Shown: positions 43,234 through 54,718 of the stretch, piece after piece
Layout: each line of letters begins with the position of its first letter
Numbering within the stretch: the stretch's first letter is position 1
Source of the DNA: Turbatrix aceti
Taxonomy: Eukaryota > Nematoda > Chromadorea > Rhabditida > Panagrolaimidae
DNA length: 64,000 bases
Direction: 5' to 3'
NCBI GenBank assembly: GCA_963969345.1
Contig: OZ017766.1
Coordinates: forward strand, 7,626,001 to 7,690,000
Made by a program: the position numbers and the translations under genes
The notes under the pieces: generated by a model
The model's input: only the letters and a program-made list of their open reading frames with translations
Told to the model about the DNA's origin: nothing
Database searches by the model: none

Positions 43234-44557
43234 CGCAATGCCGTCGTCGGTTTGGTTGATTACGTTTGTTTCGAAAAAAACTCGTAATTCACGTCAACCA
43301 CTGGTCTCCATGTTTTTGACCTGTCACACACTACTACAAACATTACCAACATGCTCGTCATTTTTAAAACTGTTTTTAGCGTGATTTTGTTTATAATAAG
43401 TCTAAAAAGTCCATTAGCACGCGTCAGTCCACGTCTACCTTCGCATCTTCCACATTTTTTTTTCCGAGATCGTTCGTGACCCCGACCCCGACCCTCACCC
43501 CGACCCCCCTCCATTGCATACATTGTGAACAACAAAAAAAAGGCCGCTTCTAATGGTTTCATGAGAACACAAAAAAAAAGAGAGAAAGAAGATTTCATCG
43601 CCGTCAGATGTCATCCATCGTCAAGGATAAAAACGAAATAAAGCGAGTTTTGTTTAGCCTGTGGCTGTCAGAGGACATTAGTGGGGGGATGGGGGAGAAA
43701 GATGGGATCATTCGCCTCACTCATCCTCACTGTCACCAGCAAGCCAAAAAAAAAAAAGAAAGGCTTGGACGACGATGATGCACTTTACATATATTTTTAT
43801 TTGCGTACACTTTGGTGTTTTCACTTTATCGCAGGACAGACAGCGGATATGTGAAAAGACAACCAATTCGCCTGAGGCGATTTTTTTGCACAGAGACATC
43901 TGCGGAGCCGTCAACATCACATTTGTACCGTTCGAAGGAGAAAGCTGACGGAAACAAAAATTGAAAGCATGTTTTTTTTGGGATTTTTGGAGCAAAAATG
44001 GAAGGCGGAGATTTGATAGCCGTGCAACTTTTTTTGCAGATATGATGTTTATAATTGACATGAGTTGAGCGCGAATTGAAATCAGATTTCAAGTTTGATT
44101 GGATAAAATTTTCAGAAAGCAACTTTCGAAGGTTTTCATTTCAAATTAGAACTCATTTTTAGGTTCATAGATCCAAAAAAACACAAATGTTCAAAAAGTT
44201 TCCTAATCAGCATCAAAACACAAAAAAAAACCAATTATCTTTGTAAATAGCACCTTCGGCCGAAAAAAAACACACCCACACAAATCACGCATGCTTTGTG
44301 GCCAGGCTGTCCCTCTTCCAAATCAGAAAGCAGAAGGCGGGCAGCGACATCGACAAAGTAAGCCCTCGGGCAACGCAAATCCTGCTGGCGGCAAAAAAGG
44401 AAGAAGGAAGGACGAAGGACGAAGGATGACTTGCGCAATCACAAACAATCACCAACCAACCCCTCGTCATCCTCGTGGCGCTCTCTCTCCTTTCTTTCAC
44501 CTGACATAACAACAAATTTATCTCTTTTTTCTTCTTCGTATTCTTCTGGGTTGCGCC
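43234..44557. other. Intergenic DNA between neuropeptide and PAX genes
   Basis: No gene seen. It contains the neuropeptide 3' flank, a pyrimidine-rich GACCCCGACCC stretch near 43482, and A/T-rich DNA. Confidence 0.4.
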
Positions 44558-47008
44558 ATGTGGTTTGCCCCCGAAGACGATGGCATCGCAGGGGCTGCTG
44601 TGGTTGGCATGGGACCACCGCAATCGCAACCACCACCACATCCTACGATAGGGTCCAGGGAAGGGGTCAAGGATGCCGAATTTGAGCAGAAATTTGAAGA
44701 ATGGCTCAGAGTGAGTTTTTTTTGGACATTTTTAGCATTTTTGGTATTTTGCTTGATTTTTTGTTTTCGATGGATTTTAATTTTTGATTTTTGATTTTTA
44801 GTCGGTCGATACCCCTCACATTCCGGCTTCAAATTCCGCTTCCGATTCTTTTGAATACGATTTTTTAAATCCTCCTGGATACGTGGCACCTCCGGCGACT
44901 TATTTTGGAGGCATCCCCCCAGATTCTGTTTTGCCGCCACCAAAAACAGAATCCGCGGAGCTCACCTGGCCTTCGCCGAACAGTAATATGACTGATATCA
45001 GCTTTGATGATGATCATCAACGTAAGTTGCTTTCTGAAAAAAAAATGGATAAAATGCTTCTAAAAATGTTTTTAGCCCGGATTGGTACAAACCAGCTCGG
45101 CGGAATGTATGCAAACGGAAGACCACTTCCGGGACATCTGCGTGAAAAAATCATCGATTACGCGAACCGGGGAATCAAGCCATGTCAGATTTCGCGAGAA
45201 CTTCGCGTTTCGCACGGTTGTGTTTCCAAGATTTTGTCCAAGTAGGTTTTTTTTTGGCTGAGAAGTTCGAAATGTTCGAATTTTCAAAAATTAGCCAAAA
45301 AGTTTGAAAAGTACGAATTTTCGAAAAATAGCCGAAAAAGTTCAAAAAGTACGAATTTTAAAAAAATTAGCCGAAAAGTTCGAAAAGTTCGAATTTTTAG
45401 AAAATTGTGAATTTTTCGAACTTTTCGACCCAAAAATCAAAATAAATAGTTTTTTTAGCTCGAAAAGTTCGAAAAGTACATTTTTTATTGTTTTTTTTCT
45501 GTTTTTTCGTGGGTGGATCTTTATTGCGTAGTTCATACAGGTTTTCATTTTTGCGAAGTATCTAATTTCGACCTTTTTTTCACTCGCCAAAGATGGAAGA
45601 AATCAGGTTTGAGTTGATTGAATTGAGTTGAGTTGACCAGCTGCAGATCAGAGGGGTTGAGCCGACTTTGTTTACCTGCGTACTCACCTACACGTGCTTT
45701 GTGCTTCAAGGCCGGCCAGGCCAGAAGCGTCCATCCCCTCCGGGCATTGCTTCTGCTTTTTTTTTGGGATGTCAGTTGTCAGTTGGGACAATTAGAAATC
45801 AAATCTCCCAGCACTTTCCATCTTCTTTTCTGGCTGGCAGGACATCTTCCCTCATCTTTTGCTTACATATGCATACCTCGCTCGTTCGTTCGTCAGATCT
45901 TTTTTTTGTCATGCCCTGAGGCGCATTTGGGGTCGGTCGCCTACACTTTCTCGCAGCCGGTTTTGTCGTCGCTTTGGATGTTTTGCTTTCGCTTTGGTCA
46001 TCATTGCGCAATTCATTTGTATTTAAACATTGGGCATGACGTGGTAAGGCGTTTGTTTGTATGTATAATAGTCGAATGAATGAGTTTCCGGGTGGGCAAA
46101 TTACGGATGCTGGAGGCGATTTGCCGGGGCTGGAAGAAAACTCGTGACTTGAAAACTGTTTGTTTTCGCGGGCGCAGTTTACAGATCTTTTTTTATGTCA
46201 ACAATGACTCAAGAATGGAAAATTAGTACGATTTTAGCAAATTTGTTCTGCGATTTCAAAAAAAAATGAAAAAAAACGTGCAAAAAAAATTTAAAAATGA
46301 AAAAAACGTGCGGAAAAAAATTTTTTTAAATGAAAAAAAAGAACTTGAAAAATATGCAAAAGCATGCGAAAAAACGAGAAAAAAAAACAATTTTTTAAAA
46401 TAGAAAGATTGAGCGCAAATTTTGATATGTAAATATGTAGAAAATAGCGACCGCAGAAAAAAAATTGAAAAAATTTCAGATTTTTGAAAATTTGGTTCAT
46501 TTTAACAAACAATTTTGCCAAAAAATTGGTCAAAGAAACACAAAATCAATAGTTTAAAAATTTTGAAAAATGAAAATTTGAAAATTTGAAAGATGACAAT
46601 TTTGAATTTTTTTCGCCCAAAAAAATGGGAAGCGGGAGCGTATGAACGATTTTTTTCAAAAAAAAACGATGAGCAGAATAAAAAAAGTTAATTTCAATTT
46701 TTTTGTTAAAAACAAGTTTTAAAACGCAAAATTATAGATTCCGAGACACCGGATCCATCCAACCAGGAAAAATCGGCGGCAGCAAGCCAAAAAAATCCCT
46801 GCCCCAGGTCGTGACTGCCATTGCCATCTACAAACACTGCCGACCAACCATGTACTCCTGGGAGATCCGAGATCGCCTCATCGCGGATCGCATCTGTCAT
46901 CCCCACAACGTGCCATCCGTCAGCTCGATCAATCGCATCATTCGCACAAAACTCGGCTCGGTACCGACGCCTGTAACTATCGGGGCACGCTCCGGCTCCT
47001 ACCGTTGA
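44558..47008 (+). CDS. Paired-domain transcription factor (PAX family, no homeodomain seen)
   Basis: Exons 44558-44710, 44802-45021, 45076-45241 and 46738-47008 give 269 residues, with consistent phases. The first 125 residues are acidic/Pro-rich. The paired domain then runs nearly to the end: PAI half [20 protein letters not shown] and [16 protein letters not shown], linker [20 protein letters not shown] half [18 protein letters not shown] and [18 protein letters not shown]. It binds DNA and regulates development. After the paired domain only about 15 residues remain, so octapeptide and homeodomain are absent, unless 3' exons were missed. Best match by eye is Pax2/5/8 or Pax3/7; the exact orthologue cannot be set. 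Intron 3 is 1.5 kb, and its end is part of an inverted duplication. Confidence 0.88.
46440..46757. repeat. Left arm of inverted duplication at PAX exon 4
   Basis: Covers the end of intron 3, the splice acceptor and about the first 20 bases of exon 4. It is mirrored at 47510-47830, for example ATTATAGATTCCGAGACACC against GGTGTCTCGGAATCTATAAT. Confidence 0.8.
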
Positions 47009-47509
47009 CGACGGGGCTGGATCGCCTTATAGCGCGGATTCTGCGTACAACTCGGCGCATCTGTCGTCGTCGTCCAACTGCTCGAGCCCTCTATGAATGA
47101 ATTATAATTCCCAGACCCCTTTCAACAGTGTTCCTGCACGCCTTCGGGTGGCCCTACCTCGTGAGACCTTCTTTTGACCCTTGCCTACTGTATTATCCCT
47201 CCACGCTAAATGCACGTAGAACTATTATACTAGGCTTATGCTTGTATGTACATATTCGGAAATTTTGTGACCACGTACTCTAATAAATCGTATTATCCTG
47301 AAATTTAAAAAAAAAGTTCCAAAAATTTTTTTTTTAATTTTGTAAAATTTTGTTGCTGAAGCATGTTACGTTTTCAGGAAATTGCTTTTTTTGCAATTTT
47401 TGACGATTTTTGGCACGTGTTAGCTAAAAATTATGGCAAACAACTTTGCCAAAAAAATTTGTCAAAAAAACAAAAATTGATAATTTGAAAATTTGAAAAA
47501 TTGATATTT
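47009..47509. other. PAX 3' flank
   Basis: No gene seen. CTAATAAATCG near 47280 could carry the PAX polyadenylation signal. A short FB2 fragment (GATTTTTGGCACG) is at 47405. Confidence 0.4.
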
Positions 47510-47830
47510 TTACATATTAGATTCCGGTGTCTCGGAATCTATAATTTTTAATATGGAAGGATGTTTTTAACAAAAAAATTGAAATAAACTTTTTTCTGCT
47601 CATCGTTTTTTTGAAAAAAATCGTTCGATACGCTTACGTTTTCCATTTTTTTGAGCAAAAAAAATTCTAAATTGTCGTTTTTTAAATTTTCAAATTTTTA
47701 TTTTTCAAAAATTTTAAGTTATTTATTTTTTGTCTTTTTACCAATTTTTCGGCAAATTTGAAATGAACCAAAGTGGTAAAAATCTAAAATTTTTCTAATT
47801 TTTTTCTGCGGTAGCTATTTTGAAAATTTG
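47510..47830. repeat. Right arm of inverted duplication at PAX exon 4
   Basis: Reverse-complement copy of the intron 3/exon 4 border, with small changes. Transcripts through both arms would pair and enclose exon 4 and the 3' UTR. Confidence 0.8.
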
Positions 47831-48119
47831 AAAATTTGAAAAAAATTGAAGCGGGAACGGAGCGAGCGACTTTAAAAAAACGGTGAGCGGAACAAAAAAA
47901 TAAAGCAAATTAAAAAAAAAAAAAAAAATTAAATCGAGTTTTAGAATTTTTGGTCGAAAAAAATCAAATAAGATGCAAATTTTTTATCAGTCACGCTGAT
48001 CTGATCATCAGTTCTGCTGATAACAACAATGCAAATCTCGCCAACATCCACGGCACATCAAAGAACGGCAAACCCGTCTGTACCCCAGTCCGACGACTGA
48101 AGCAGCCAGTACAACACCC

Positions 48120-48698
48120 ATGGCTCAGGAAACAGCGACAACCTTTGGCAACTGCGCCATCTGCCTGCAAACGATACTGACCGGCCCCTCGGCCCTCGGC
48201 TGTGGACACGTTTATCACGATGAATGTATCAGCCAGTGGCTTCAGGTTAACACGGTACGTGGGGTACCTGGAGAGCATAAACCGGCTGTACGTACCTTTT
48301 CAGGTGAAACGAGAGTGCCCACTTTGCCGAAAGCGATGCTGCGCTCCCATCAAGCTCTATGTCCTCCCGGTGAACGATGCAGGCCAGCCATTTCGTGTCA
48401 AGATGAAAAAGTTGAAAAAAATGCTCCGGCAGAAAACCAAGCTCATCGGGAAGATGAACAAACAGGTAGGCATACTTTTTTTGCTTGAAAAATTGTAGTC
48501 AAGGCAAAATTCAATTTTCAGCATTTACTGGCACTGAACAAACTCTCGATGAAGCTGGAGATGACAAAACTCGAGAAAAATGAACTTAACCAAACTATTT
48601 TGACACTTGAGAATCAGTTGACCAAGTCTGGATCGTCTGAACCCTCAAAAAAGCAGAGAAAACGGAAACAGTATTATCATCGGTATGGAATACGGTAG
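48120..48698 (+). CDS. TRAIP-like RING-H2 E3 ubiquitin ligase (short)
   Basis: Exons 48120-48254, 48304-48465 and 48522-48698 give 157 residues. A RING-H2 finger opens the protein: CAICLQT, then CGHVYHDECISQWLQ, then KRECPLCRKRC, with the C-x-H-x2-H-x2-C and C-x2-C spacings. KLYVLP and a Lys-rich coiled coil (KKLKKMLRQKTKLIGKMNKQ, LNKLSMKLEMTKLEKNE) follow, and a basic tail KKQRKRKQ may enter the nucleus. The RING plus coiled-coil order resembles TRAIP, a replication-stress ligase, but TRAIP has about 470 residues, so this is either a truncated relative or a different RING protein. The first intron donor could also be nine bases earlier. Upstream TTTTTTATCAG at 47990 may be an acceptor for the leader. 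Confidence 0.75.
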
Positions 48699-48817
48699 AA
48701 CTCGCTGATAATGAGATCGCAACTGTTTTGCTGTCCGTAAAAAATTGAATTTACATCGATTTGACATTTGACGATTAATAAATGCACTTTTTGTCTGATT
48801 TTATTTTTGTCGAGATG

Positions 48818-49303
48818 GTCGGTATCAGGGATGGACGAACGTTCGTGTTCGTCCGAGTTTGCTTGCAAACAAATTTAAATTTTTGCGTTCGTGTTTGTTC
48901 GAGAACAGATTTGCTTTGTTCAAGTTCGTTCGCGAACAAAGATAAATTTTCCGAACAGATAAAACGAAAAAAAATTAAGGTAAAATCAGTTTAATGGTAT
49001 AAAAATTGATGTTATTTTTTCAAAAATGGCAAAAAATGTCAATTGCATTCGGCAAAATAAAAAGTGTAGGAAAACTGTCACAAAAAACGTGAAAACGCAT
49101 AGTACCGAAGTTTACGTTTTTATGCCCAGTTTGGACAAAATTTTGTATAAAATATGCAAAAAATCTGTTCGTTGTTCGTTCGTGTTTGTTCGCGAACATT
49201 GACAAAAATGTTCGCGTTCTTTCGATTTTTAAAACAAAATTAAAAACATTTTCGTGTTCGTTTGAGAACAAAAAAAAATTGTTCGCCCACCCCTGGTCGG
49301 TAT
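48818..49303. mobile_element. hAT-type MITE, copy 4, with perfect 8-bp target duplication
   Basis: The element runs 48826-49295, from CAGGGATGGACGAACG to GTTCGCCCACCCCTG. It is flanked by GTCGGTAT on both sides (48818-48825 and 49296-49303). The CAGGG tips and 8-bp duplication are hAT superfamily marks. Non-coding. Confidence 0.92.
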
Positions 49304-51336
49304 CATTAAAAATATCGTTTCGTAAATCCGGTAAATATATTTACTGGATTTTTTTAACCATTTTGAAAACGTTTTTACATTATTTTGCAGGTTTTCTAAC
49401 TCATTTTTGTAAATATTTTTGTTGCATTTTTCGTTGTCAAAAACCTTTTTTTTCTCATAAAGAATTGGGTCAGGTAGGTCCGGCCAGTTGAAAAACCTGG
49501 AAAAGAATTCGTGTTGCTTATGTGCTCCCTCGTTCACGGCTTATGAACGCTCCATATCAATTATGCAAACCCGTCGTGTCGCCATGACAACAAACGGACC
49601 CCTGACCATCAAAGGTGTTCGCTTTCGGTTATGCATGAGTAGCAAATGACCACTGGCTACTTGCTACTGGCTACTGGTCATTTGTTTGGGGTATGCATAA
49701 AAATAAATATTATTTGCGTTCCCAGAAAATTACGTAAACTGAAAGTTGCATAATTTAGATTTTTAATTTTGGGTTGACGGTTGTTTTTCTATTTTTTTTG
49801 CGATTGTTAATTATAATGATCTAGAAAATGAACGACTGACCTCACCAGTTGCTTTTTGACCCACCGTGACCTGGCTCACCCTGAAAACACTCAGGCAGCC
49901 ATCTGCCAGCGCGCGGCCAAGACCGTGTTCGTATTCACCTGGGGAAGAAGCAACAGCACGGACAAGTAAGCGGTCAGTTCAGCCAGGCGTCTGTCTGATC
50001 GATTTTGCACTCCTTCCCCGTGTTTGCCTTGCCAGCCAGGAAGGCATTCATTTATTCATTCAATCCTTTTTTGGTGTCGACTGCGCGTTCACCTTTTCTC
50101 CCACCCCCCCCCCCCTACCTGGGCGATAGATAAACGTGTGCTTCCAATGTTTGTTTGTTTACATCGTCGTCGTCGTCGTCCACCCGTGCAGACATTGCTC
50201 GCTGCTATGCTTTTGCATTCATTCAACCCCCAGGTCGACGCGGTTTCTCGGATGAATGAATGAATGAAGGATGCCTCCGCATCAGCAGCATCGCTCCCTG
50301 GACACCGCAGGTTGGTTGTCCACTACGTTCCGTTCGTTCCAAGCTTGCTCGAGGCTTGGAATGGAATGAAATGGAATCGATGCTTCCCTCCTTCTCGGTG
50401 CTGCACCTGCCTTGTAAACGACAAACAATTGAAAAGCGAAGGAAAAAGAAAAAGTAGTCAGCGCCGCGGAGGAGGTGAAGAATGAATCATCGATGGACGC
50501 GCTTGTATTCGTCTCGCACTTGATAGCCGATCGATAAAAAATAAAAAAAGTTTGCGTTTATTTCAAGACAGATAAACTGTTGTTATTTTAGAACCCCTCA
50601 AAAAATTAATACCATTTTTTAAAATATTGTCCAGAATAATATTTCTTTCACATTTTTGTAACTTTTTGACGCGTTTTTGTGTTACTCATCAAAAAGATTT
50701 CTCCTAACGCCATTTTTTATAACTTATGAAAACAATATTTTTTTACGGTATTTCGAATGTAAAACTATTTTTTTTGCGTTTTTGCAAATTCTTGTTACTC
50801 ATCATCAATAAGATTTATCCTGTCGCGATTTTTTTTATTACTTTTGATTTTTTACGGTATATTTACGGTTTTTTTGGTGCCGTGTAATTTTTTTTCGCAC
50901 TTTTGTTACTTTTTTATGCCATTTTTGGCTAATTATGAATATAAGTTTTTACGGTACTTTCACGAATTTTTTTGACGTTTTTCCAATTTCTCGTTTTTTT
51001 TGTGTTTTTTTTCATTCATCGATATGATTTTTCCTAGCGCGATTGTTTGGTAACTCATTTACGATATTTTTTACGGTAATTTTTAGTTTTTTTGTTATTT
51101 TTAGTGACGCAATCTCGAAACGATTTTTTCGACGTTTATCAATTTTTTGCCCTTTCTCAAAAAAATTATCCTGCCACGATTTTCTTGTTACTATCTTTTT
51201 TTACGGTACGTTCATGATTTTTTTGTTAGTAATATTGTACATACTTTTTTTGATGTGGACCGACGCGATTTTTTTTACAAAACGATATTTACGATACTTT
51301 TATGGTTTTTTAAATTTATTTTTTCAGTTGTAGCGA
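49304..51336. other. Intergenic DNA upstream of the M6/PLP gene
   Basis: No gene seen. A GC-richer stretch at 49860-50520 with CGTCGTCGTCGTCGTC microsatellite and GAATGAATGAATGAA repeats may be promoter DNA. From 50530 the sequence is T-rich with many ACGGTA and TTACGGTA words. TTTTTTCAG at 51320-51328 looks like an acceptor for the leader of the next gene. Confidence 0.45.
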
Positions 51337-52838
51337 ATGTACCGGCGCAACTCGTTTGACAGCGATGTCATCCCGGCCTTCCCTTCCCGGGATGACTGCC
51401 TGTCTCGGGTGCCGTACTCCTCCGTGATGGCATTTGTCATGTGTGCCATCGGAGTCATCGTATTCGCTATCATGATGGTCTGGTCGTTCAACGCTTCCGT
51501 CGAGCAGGCGAGACGTGCGCTGGACATTGTCGATATTCCCTGGCTCAGCAGGGTCCATCTCGCGTTCATCATAGTCGCTATTCTCATGGTTATTGTATCA
51601 CTTTTTCTCCTCCTTATCGGTGTACTTTCAACCGGATCAACGAGAGAAGAGGTCTACAAGAGAAAAGAAAGCCGCAGGGGTGGTCGCATTTTTTGCGCAC
51701 TCGGCATTGTGCTTTCCTACGCGCTTTACATGATCTGGACACTCGTTTTGGCCGCTACGGCAATCCTCAGTTTTGTGTATTTCATATTTTCGGAACTCTG
51801 CTCGAGTTTGAATGGCTACTCTGACGGGAATTGTCTGGATTTCGGAGTTTTTAGACCACTCGTGTCTGAGTATTCCGCATCGGTGGGTTTTTTCAACTTT
51901 GCACATAAAAAATTTATGGATTTAAAAAAAATATCAGTTCTTTTTTTGAAATTTAATTTTTCAACATTTTTTATTTCAGAATTAAATAAAAAAAATTTTT
52001 CTAAGTAATTTGAAATTTTTGATTTCAAATTGATTTTTTTTTTATATAAATTTAAATTTAAAATTAAGTAATTTTTAATTTTTTTTAAATTTTGTTCAAA
52101 ATAAAAAATTTTTTTAAAACAAAAAAATAACTTTGTCAAACAATTTTTGCTAATTTTAATTAAATTATGTTTTCATGTTTTTTGATAAATTTTTTGTAAA
52201 TAAAAATTTTATTTTATTTTCAATTTATAAAAAAATTTAAAAAAAATTAAAATTAAAATTTTGAATCAGAGAAAAAAAAAATTAAAAAAAATAATTTAAA
52301 TTTAAATTTTTTAAATATTTTTTTAAGTGCGTCAGTAATTTCAAACTTTTTTTCGCTATTTTTTTAAATTTTATTTTTTAATAACGAATAAACATGTTTA
52401 TAATCTTTTCAGTCCCTAAAACTCTGCGGAGGAAACGTTCAAGAATTCTGCGCGCTGACAAATACCGTATTTTCCTGGAACGTGGTAGGCTTCTTCGGCG
52501 CGTGGATCATCTGTCTCGGTCTCGTGCAGTTTGTCGCATCCATGGCATCCAACTACGCACACGTCAACAATGAGCAGCGATACATCGAGCTCAAAGACGT
52601 GCTCTACTACGAAGGAGGCGCGGGACCGGGGCCCGAGTTTGTCATGCCACCCCAACCTCGCCAGAAAACAACCTGGACCGCCCCTCGACCACCTCAAAAC
52701 GGGTACAACAACCAAACCGGATCTCTGAGACCGAGAAAATCTGCATCGGCAGATCCGTCTCGGCGACGGGATTTGCCCAGACAACGATATCCCGACGCTC
52801 AGCTAAGGGGCAGCAATCCGTGGATTAATCAGTACTAA
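51337..52838 (+). CDS. M6/PLP proteolipid family tetraspan membrane protein (NMGP-like)
   Basis: Exons 51337-51882 and 52413-52838 give 323 residues. Four membrane segments are seen: CLSRVPYSSVMAFVMCAIGV and following, HLAFIIVAILMVIVSLFLLL, SYALYMIWTLVLAATAILSF, and VVGFFGAWIICLGLVQFVAS. CLSRVPYSS matches the Cys-leading CLGGIPYAS start of GPM6/PLP. GVLSTGSTREEVY matches the segment after TM2. The large extracellular loop has Cys residues in SSLNGYSDGNCLDFG and KLCGGNVQEFCALTNTVFSW. MASNYAHVNNEQRYIELKD matches the ANWAYVKD end. The family organises neuronal and epithelial membranes; C. elegans calls its member nmgp-1. The last 85 residues are a Pro/Arg-rich tail not typical of vertebrates. 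The last exon was later copied to 60028. Confidence 0.87.
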
Positions 52839-53180
52839 TTACTAATTAATTATCAATTAGCGGGCATAAACACGAACTTTTTTATAAGTTATGTATCATC
52901 CGTGATCTCACTTCGACGAGACTAACCGACATTTTACCCGGATTCTGGGGACAAAAACTACAGAAACGAACAAAAAACGTATCGCGTGCACGATTTCATC
53001 GATCTCATGCATCAATACGAAAAGCTTTGATGCGTTATTTTTTATGTTCTTCATCGGTTTTTAAAGTTTATTACGTTGTTTCTTGGCTTTTTTTTGTTGT
53101 TGTATGTGATACTTATCAGATTGTGATATACTACATAAACTGCCGAATTGATTTTTTTCTAAAATTGAAATGAAGTACTG
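52839..53180. repeat. Duplicated 3' flank of the M6/PLP gene, original copy
   Basis: Nearly identical to 60309-60645, for example ATCATCCGTGATCTCACTTC and ATCTCATGCATCAATACGAA. It forms, with the exon and an adjoining Z fragment, one duplicated block. Confidence 0.85.
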
Positions 53181-53205
53181 ATCGAATGATTCGCTTACAT
53201 ACTAT

Positions 53206-53699
53206 TTATGTATGTGTCATTAGAGGGATAACTAATTCAAGTAGCTTCTTCGCTTTGTCTTCGAATTCGTGGTTGATGTTTGCCAAACGTTCTTTTTTTT
53301 CGCCTTCCAATTCCTCTTTCATTTTTTTCAGTTTTGCTTCATTTTCGGCGGTAACCTTGTTCGTCTGCGCCAAATATTCTGATCTAAGATTTTCCAACTG
53401 ATTTTTTCGTTCAATCAAAATACTCGTTTCAGCAATGAGCATTTCGTGAATTTCAGAATGTGGGCTTGCGCTGGCTAGTTGCTCTGTAATTGTAAAATTC
53501 AAATTATAATAAGAACGAAAATAAAATCCAAACCATGAAGTTCAGCAATCGATTTTTTTACTGCATCGAGAGATGCGTTAAAGTTCCTTTCGTTTGCATT
53601 CTGTAATTCCAAAATCACTAAACCAGATAAAAAAAAGAGGTCGTATCAGATGAAACGTACCAGTACCAGAGAAGTCGGAATTGACGCTGAATTGCCCAT
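53206..53699 (-). pseudogene. Z2: truncated Z gene (leader and coiled coil only)
   Basis: It reads like Z3 and Z4 from the start: MGNSASIPTSL (exon 1, with a 21-base deletion), exon 2 NANERNFNASLDAVKK, then exon 3 with DQLASA-like start and the coil NKVTAENEAKLKKMKEELEG. It ends at VIPLMTHT soon after the coil. The middle domain and zinc exon are missing. The frame is open to that point, so it is a recent truncation, joined to the duplicated M6/PLP flank. It could still make a coiled-coil peptide. Confidence 0.75.
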
Positions 53700-53935
53700 G
53701 TTGCTTTCAAACAAATACAATTCAGAAAAATAAATTGAAAAGGGAACACACCACTCTCGCGAAAAATCAGTCAGGTACACTGATTTTTATTCGCTCTACG
53801 CCGAACATCTGTCTTCCAAAACAAAGGTAACGTTTGCCCCAATACTGATAAATATATTTCACGCACTTTCTGCTTCAAAAATGTGAACGTTTGTACGTCG
53901 GCGAATGCTTATCACCATCACCCAAGTTTTTTTTG
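53700..53935 (-). promoter_or_regulatory. Common upstream block of Z genes, Z2 copy
   Basis: Shared by 55945-56180, 59286-59535 and, reversed, 61280-61425. It contains TTTGAAAGCAACATGG at the start, ACTGATTTTTATTCGCTC or close variants, a GATAAATATATTT stretch and CGAATGCTTATCACCATC. Strong conservation next to each MGNSAS start marks it as promoter plus leader, though recent duplication alone could explain it. Confidence 0.55.
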
Positions 53936-54289
53936 TTGTACGACAGTGTGACGCCAGCATCATAATCAATACCATAAAGGTTGGATTTAAGCTTCCCTTA
54001 AAATTTGCAGTTTTTTCTGTTTTGTTGCTCAAGAGATGCGACAACATGTGTTTATGTACCCCCAAAATCTCATAAACACAATTATATAATTTGTGTATTA
54101 TATTTATAATCCTGTATTTTATTTATTAACTTGAAACAAACAAAACAAATATAAGCATTGCTACATGAACTGCCGAATTTATTTTTTTCTAAAATTGAAT
54201 TGAAGTACTGATTGAATGATTCGCCTATGAATATTTATATGTAGTATGTGTTATGTTATATATGTACATATGACATATGTATATATTGG

Positions 54290-54545
54290 TTATGTTACTT
54301 TACTTTACTTTACTTTATTATTCTTACTCGTGCATAATTACTCATTACAAAATTAAAGAGACAGTGATGAGTATCGAGATTGCACGAAGAGGGCGCCGTC
54401 AATCGTAGCTACCTGCGTCACGTCGTAGTCCTTAGCAGGAGCGTTCTGGAAGGCCGCAAAGTCGTCGGTCCATCGCCTCGGAGGGGGGTCTGGCGGACGC
54501 TTGTTCTTTGGCGCGGTCGGAGGCATTGGCTGGTCTTGCGGCTTC
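54290..54545 (-). mobile_element. 5'-truncated LINE fragment with TTTAC-type tail
   Basis: Minus-strand reading gives PPRRWTDDFAAFQNAPAKDY, which resembles the RPRMRWTDALANEYYKAPAK end of the RTE polyprotein. It is followed by a 3' region and a TTTACTTTACTTTACTTTA tail (plus strand 54296-54316). It is a different and older RTE subfamily from the element at 13305. Only the C-terminal codons survive. Confidence 0.6.
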
Positions 54546-54718
54546 CAGATAATTTTTTTATTGGGGTAAATTTTTTTTTATTGCGAAAATAATAAAAACG
54601 TGTCAAAAATTGTGACCAAGATGTGATTTCCAGCCTGTCGGGCAACCAAACAAAAAAGTATCTACAGAACATGGATTGCGGCAAAATAAAAATCTTTGAA
54701 ATTGAAAATTACATAAAT

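Noticed and set aside
49866..50485. Overlapping frames in the GC-richer stretch upstream of the M6/PLP gene
   Set aside because: Products look random and contain microsatellite translations; more likely regulatory or leader DNA.
53859..54065. A 68-codon minus-strand frame repeated at 59458-59670 (MLSHLLSNKTEKTANF...)
   Set aside because: It lies in the duplicated upstream block of the Z genes. The near identity is explained by recent block duplication, the product has no domain, and the third copy of the block (Z3) lacks it.
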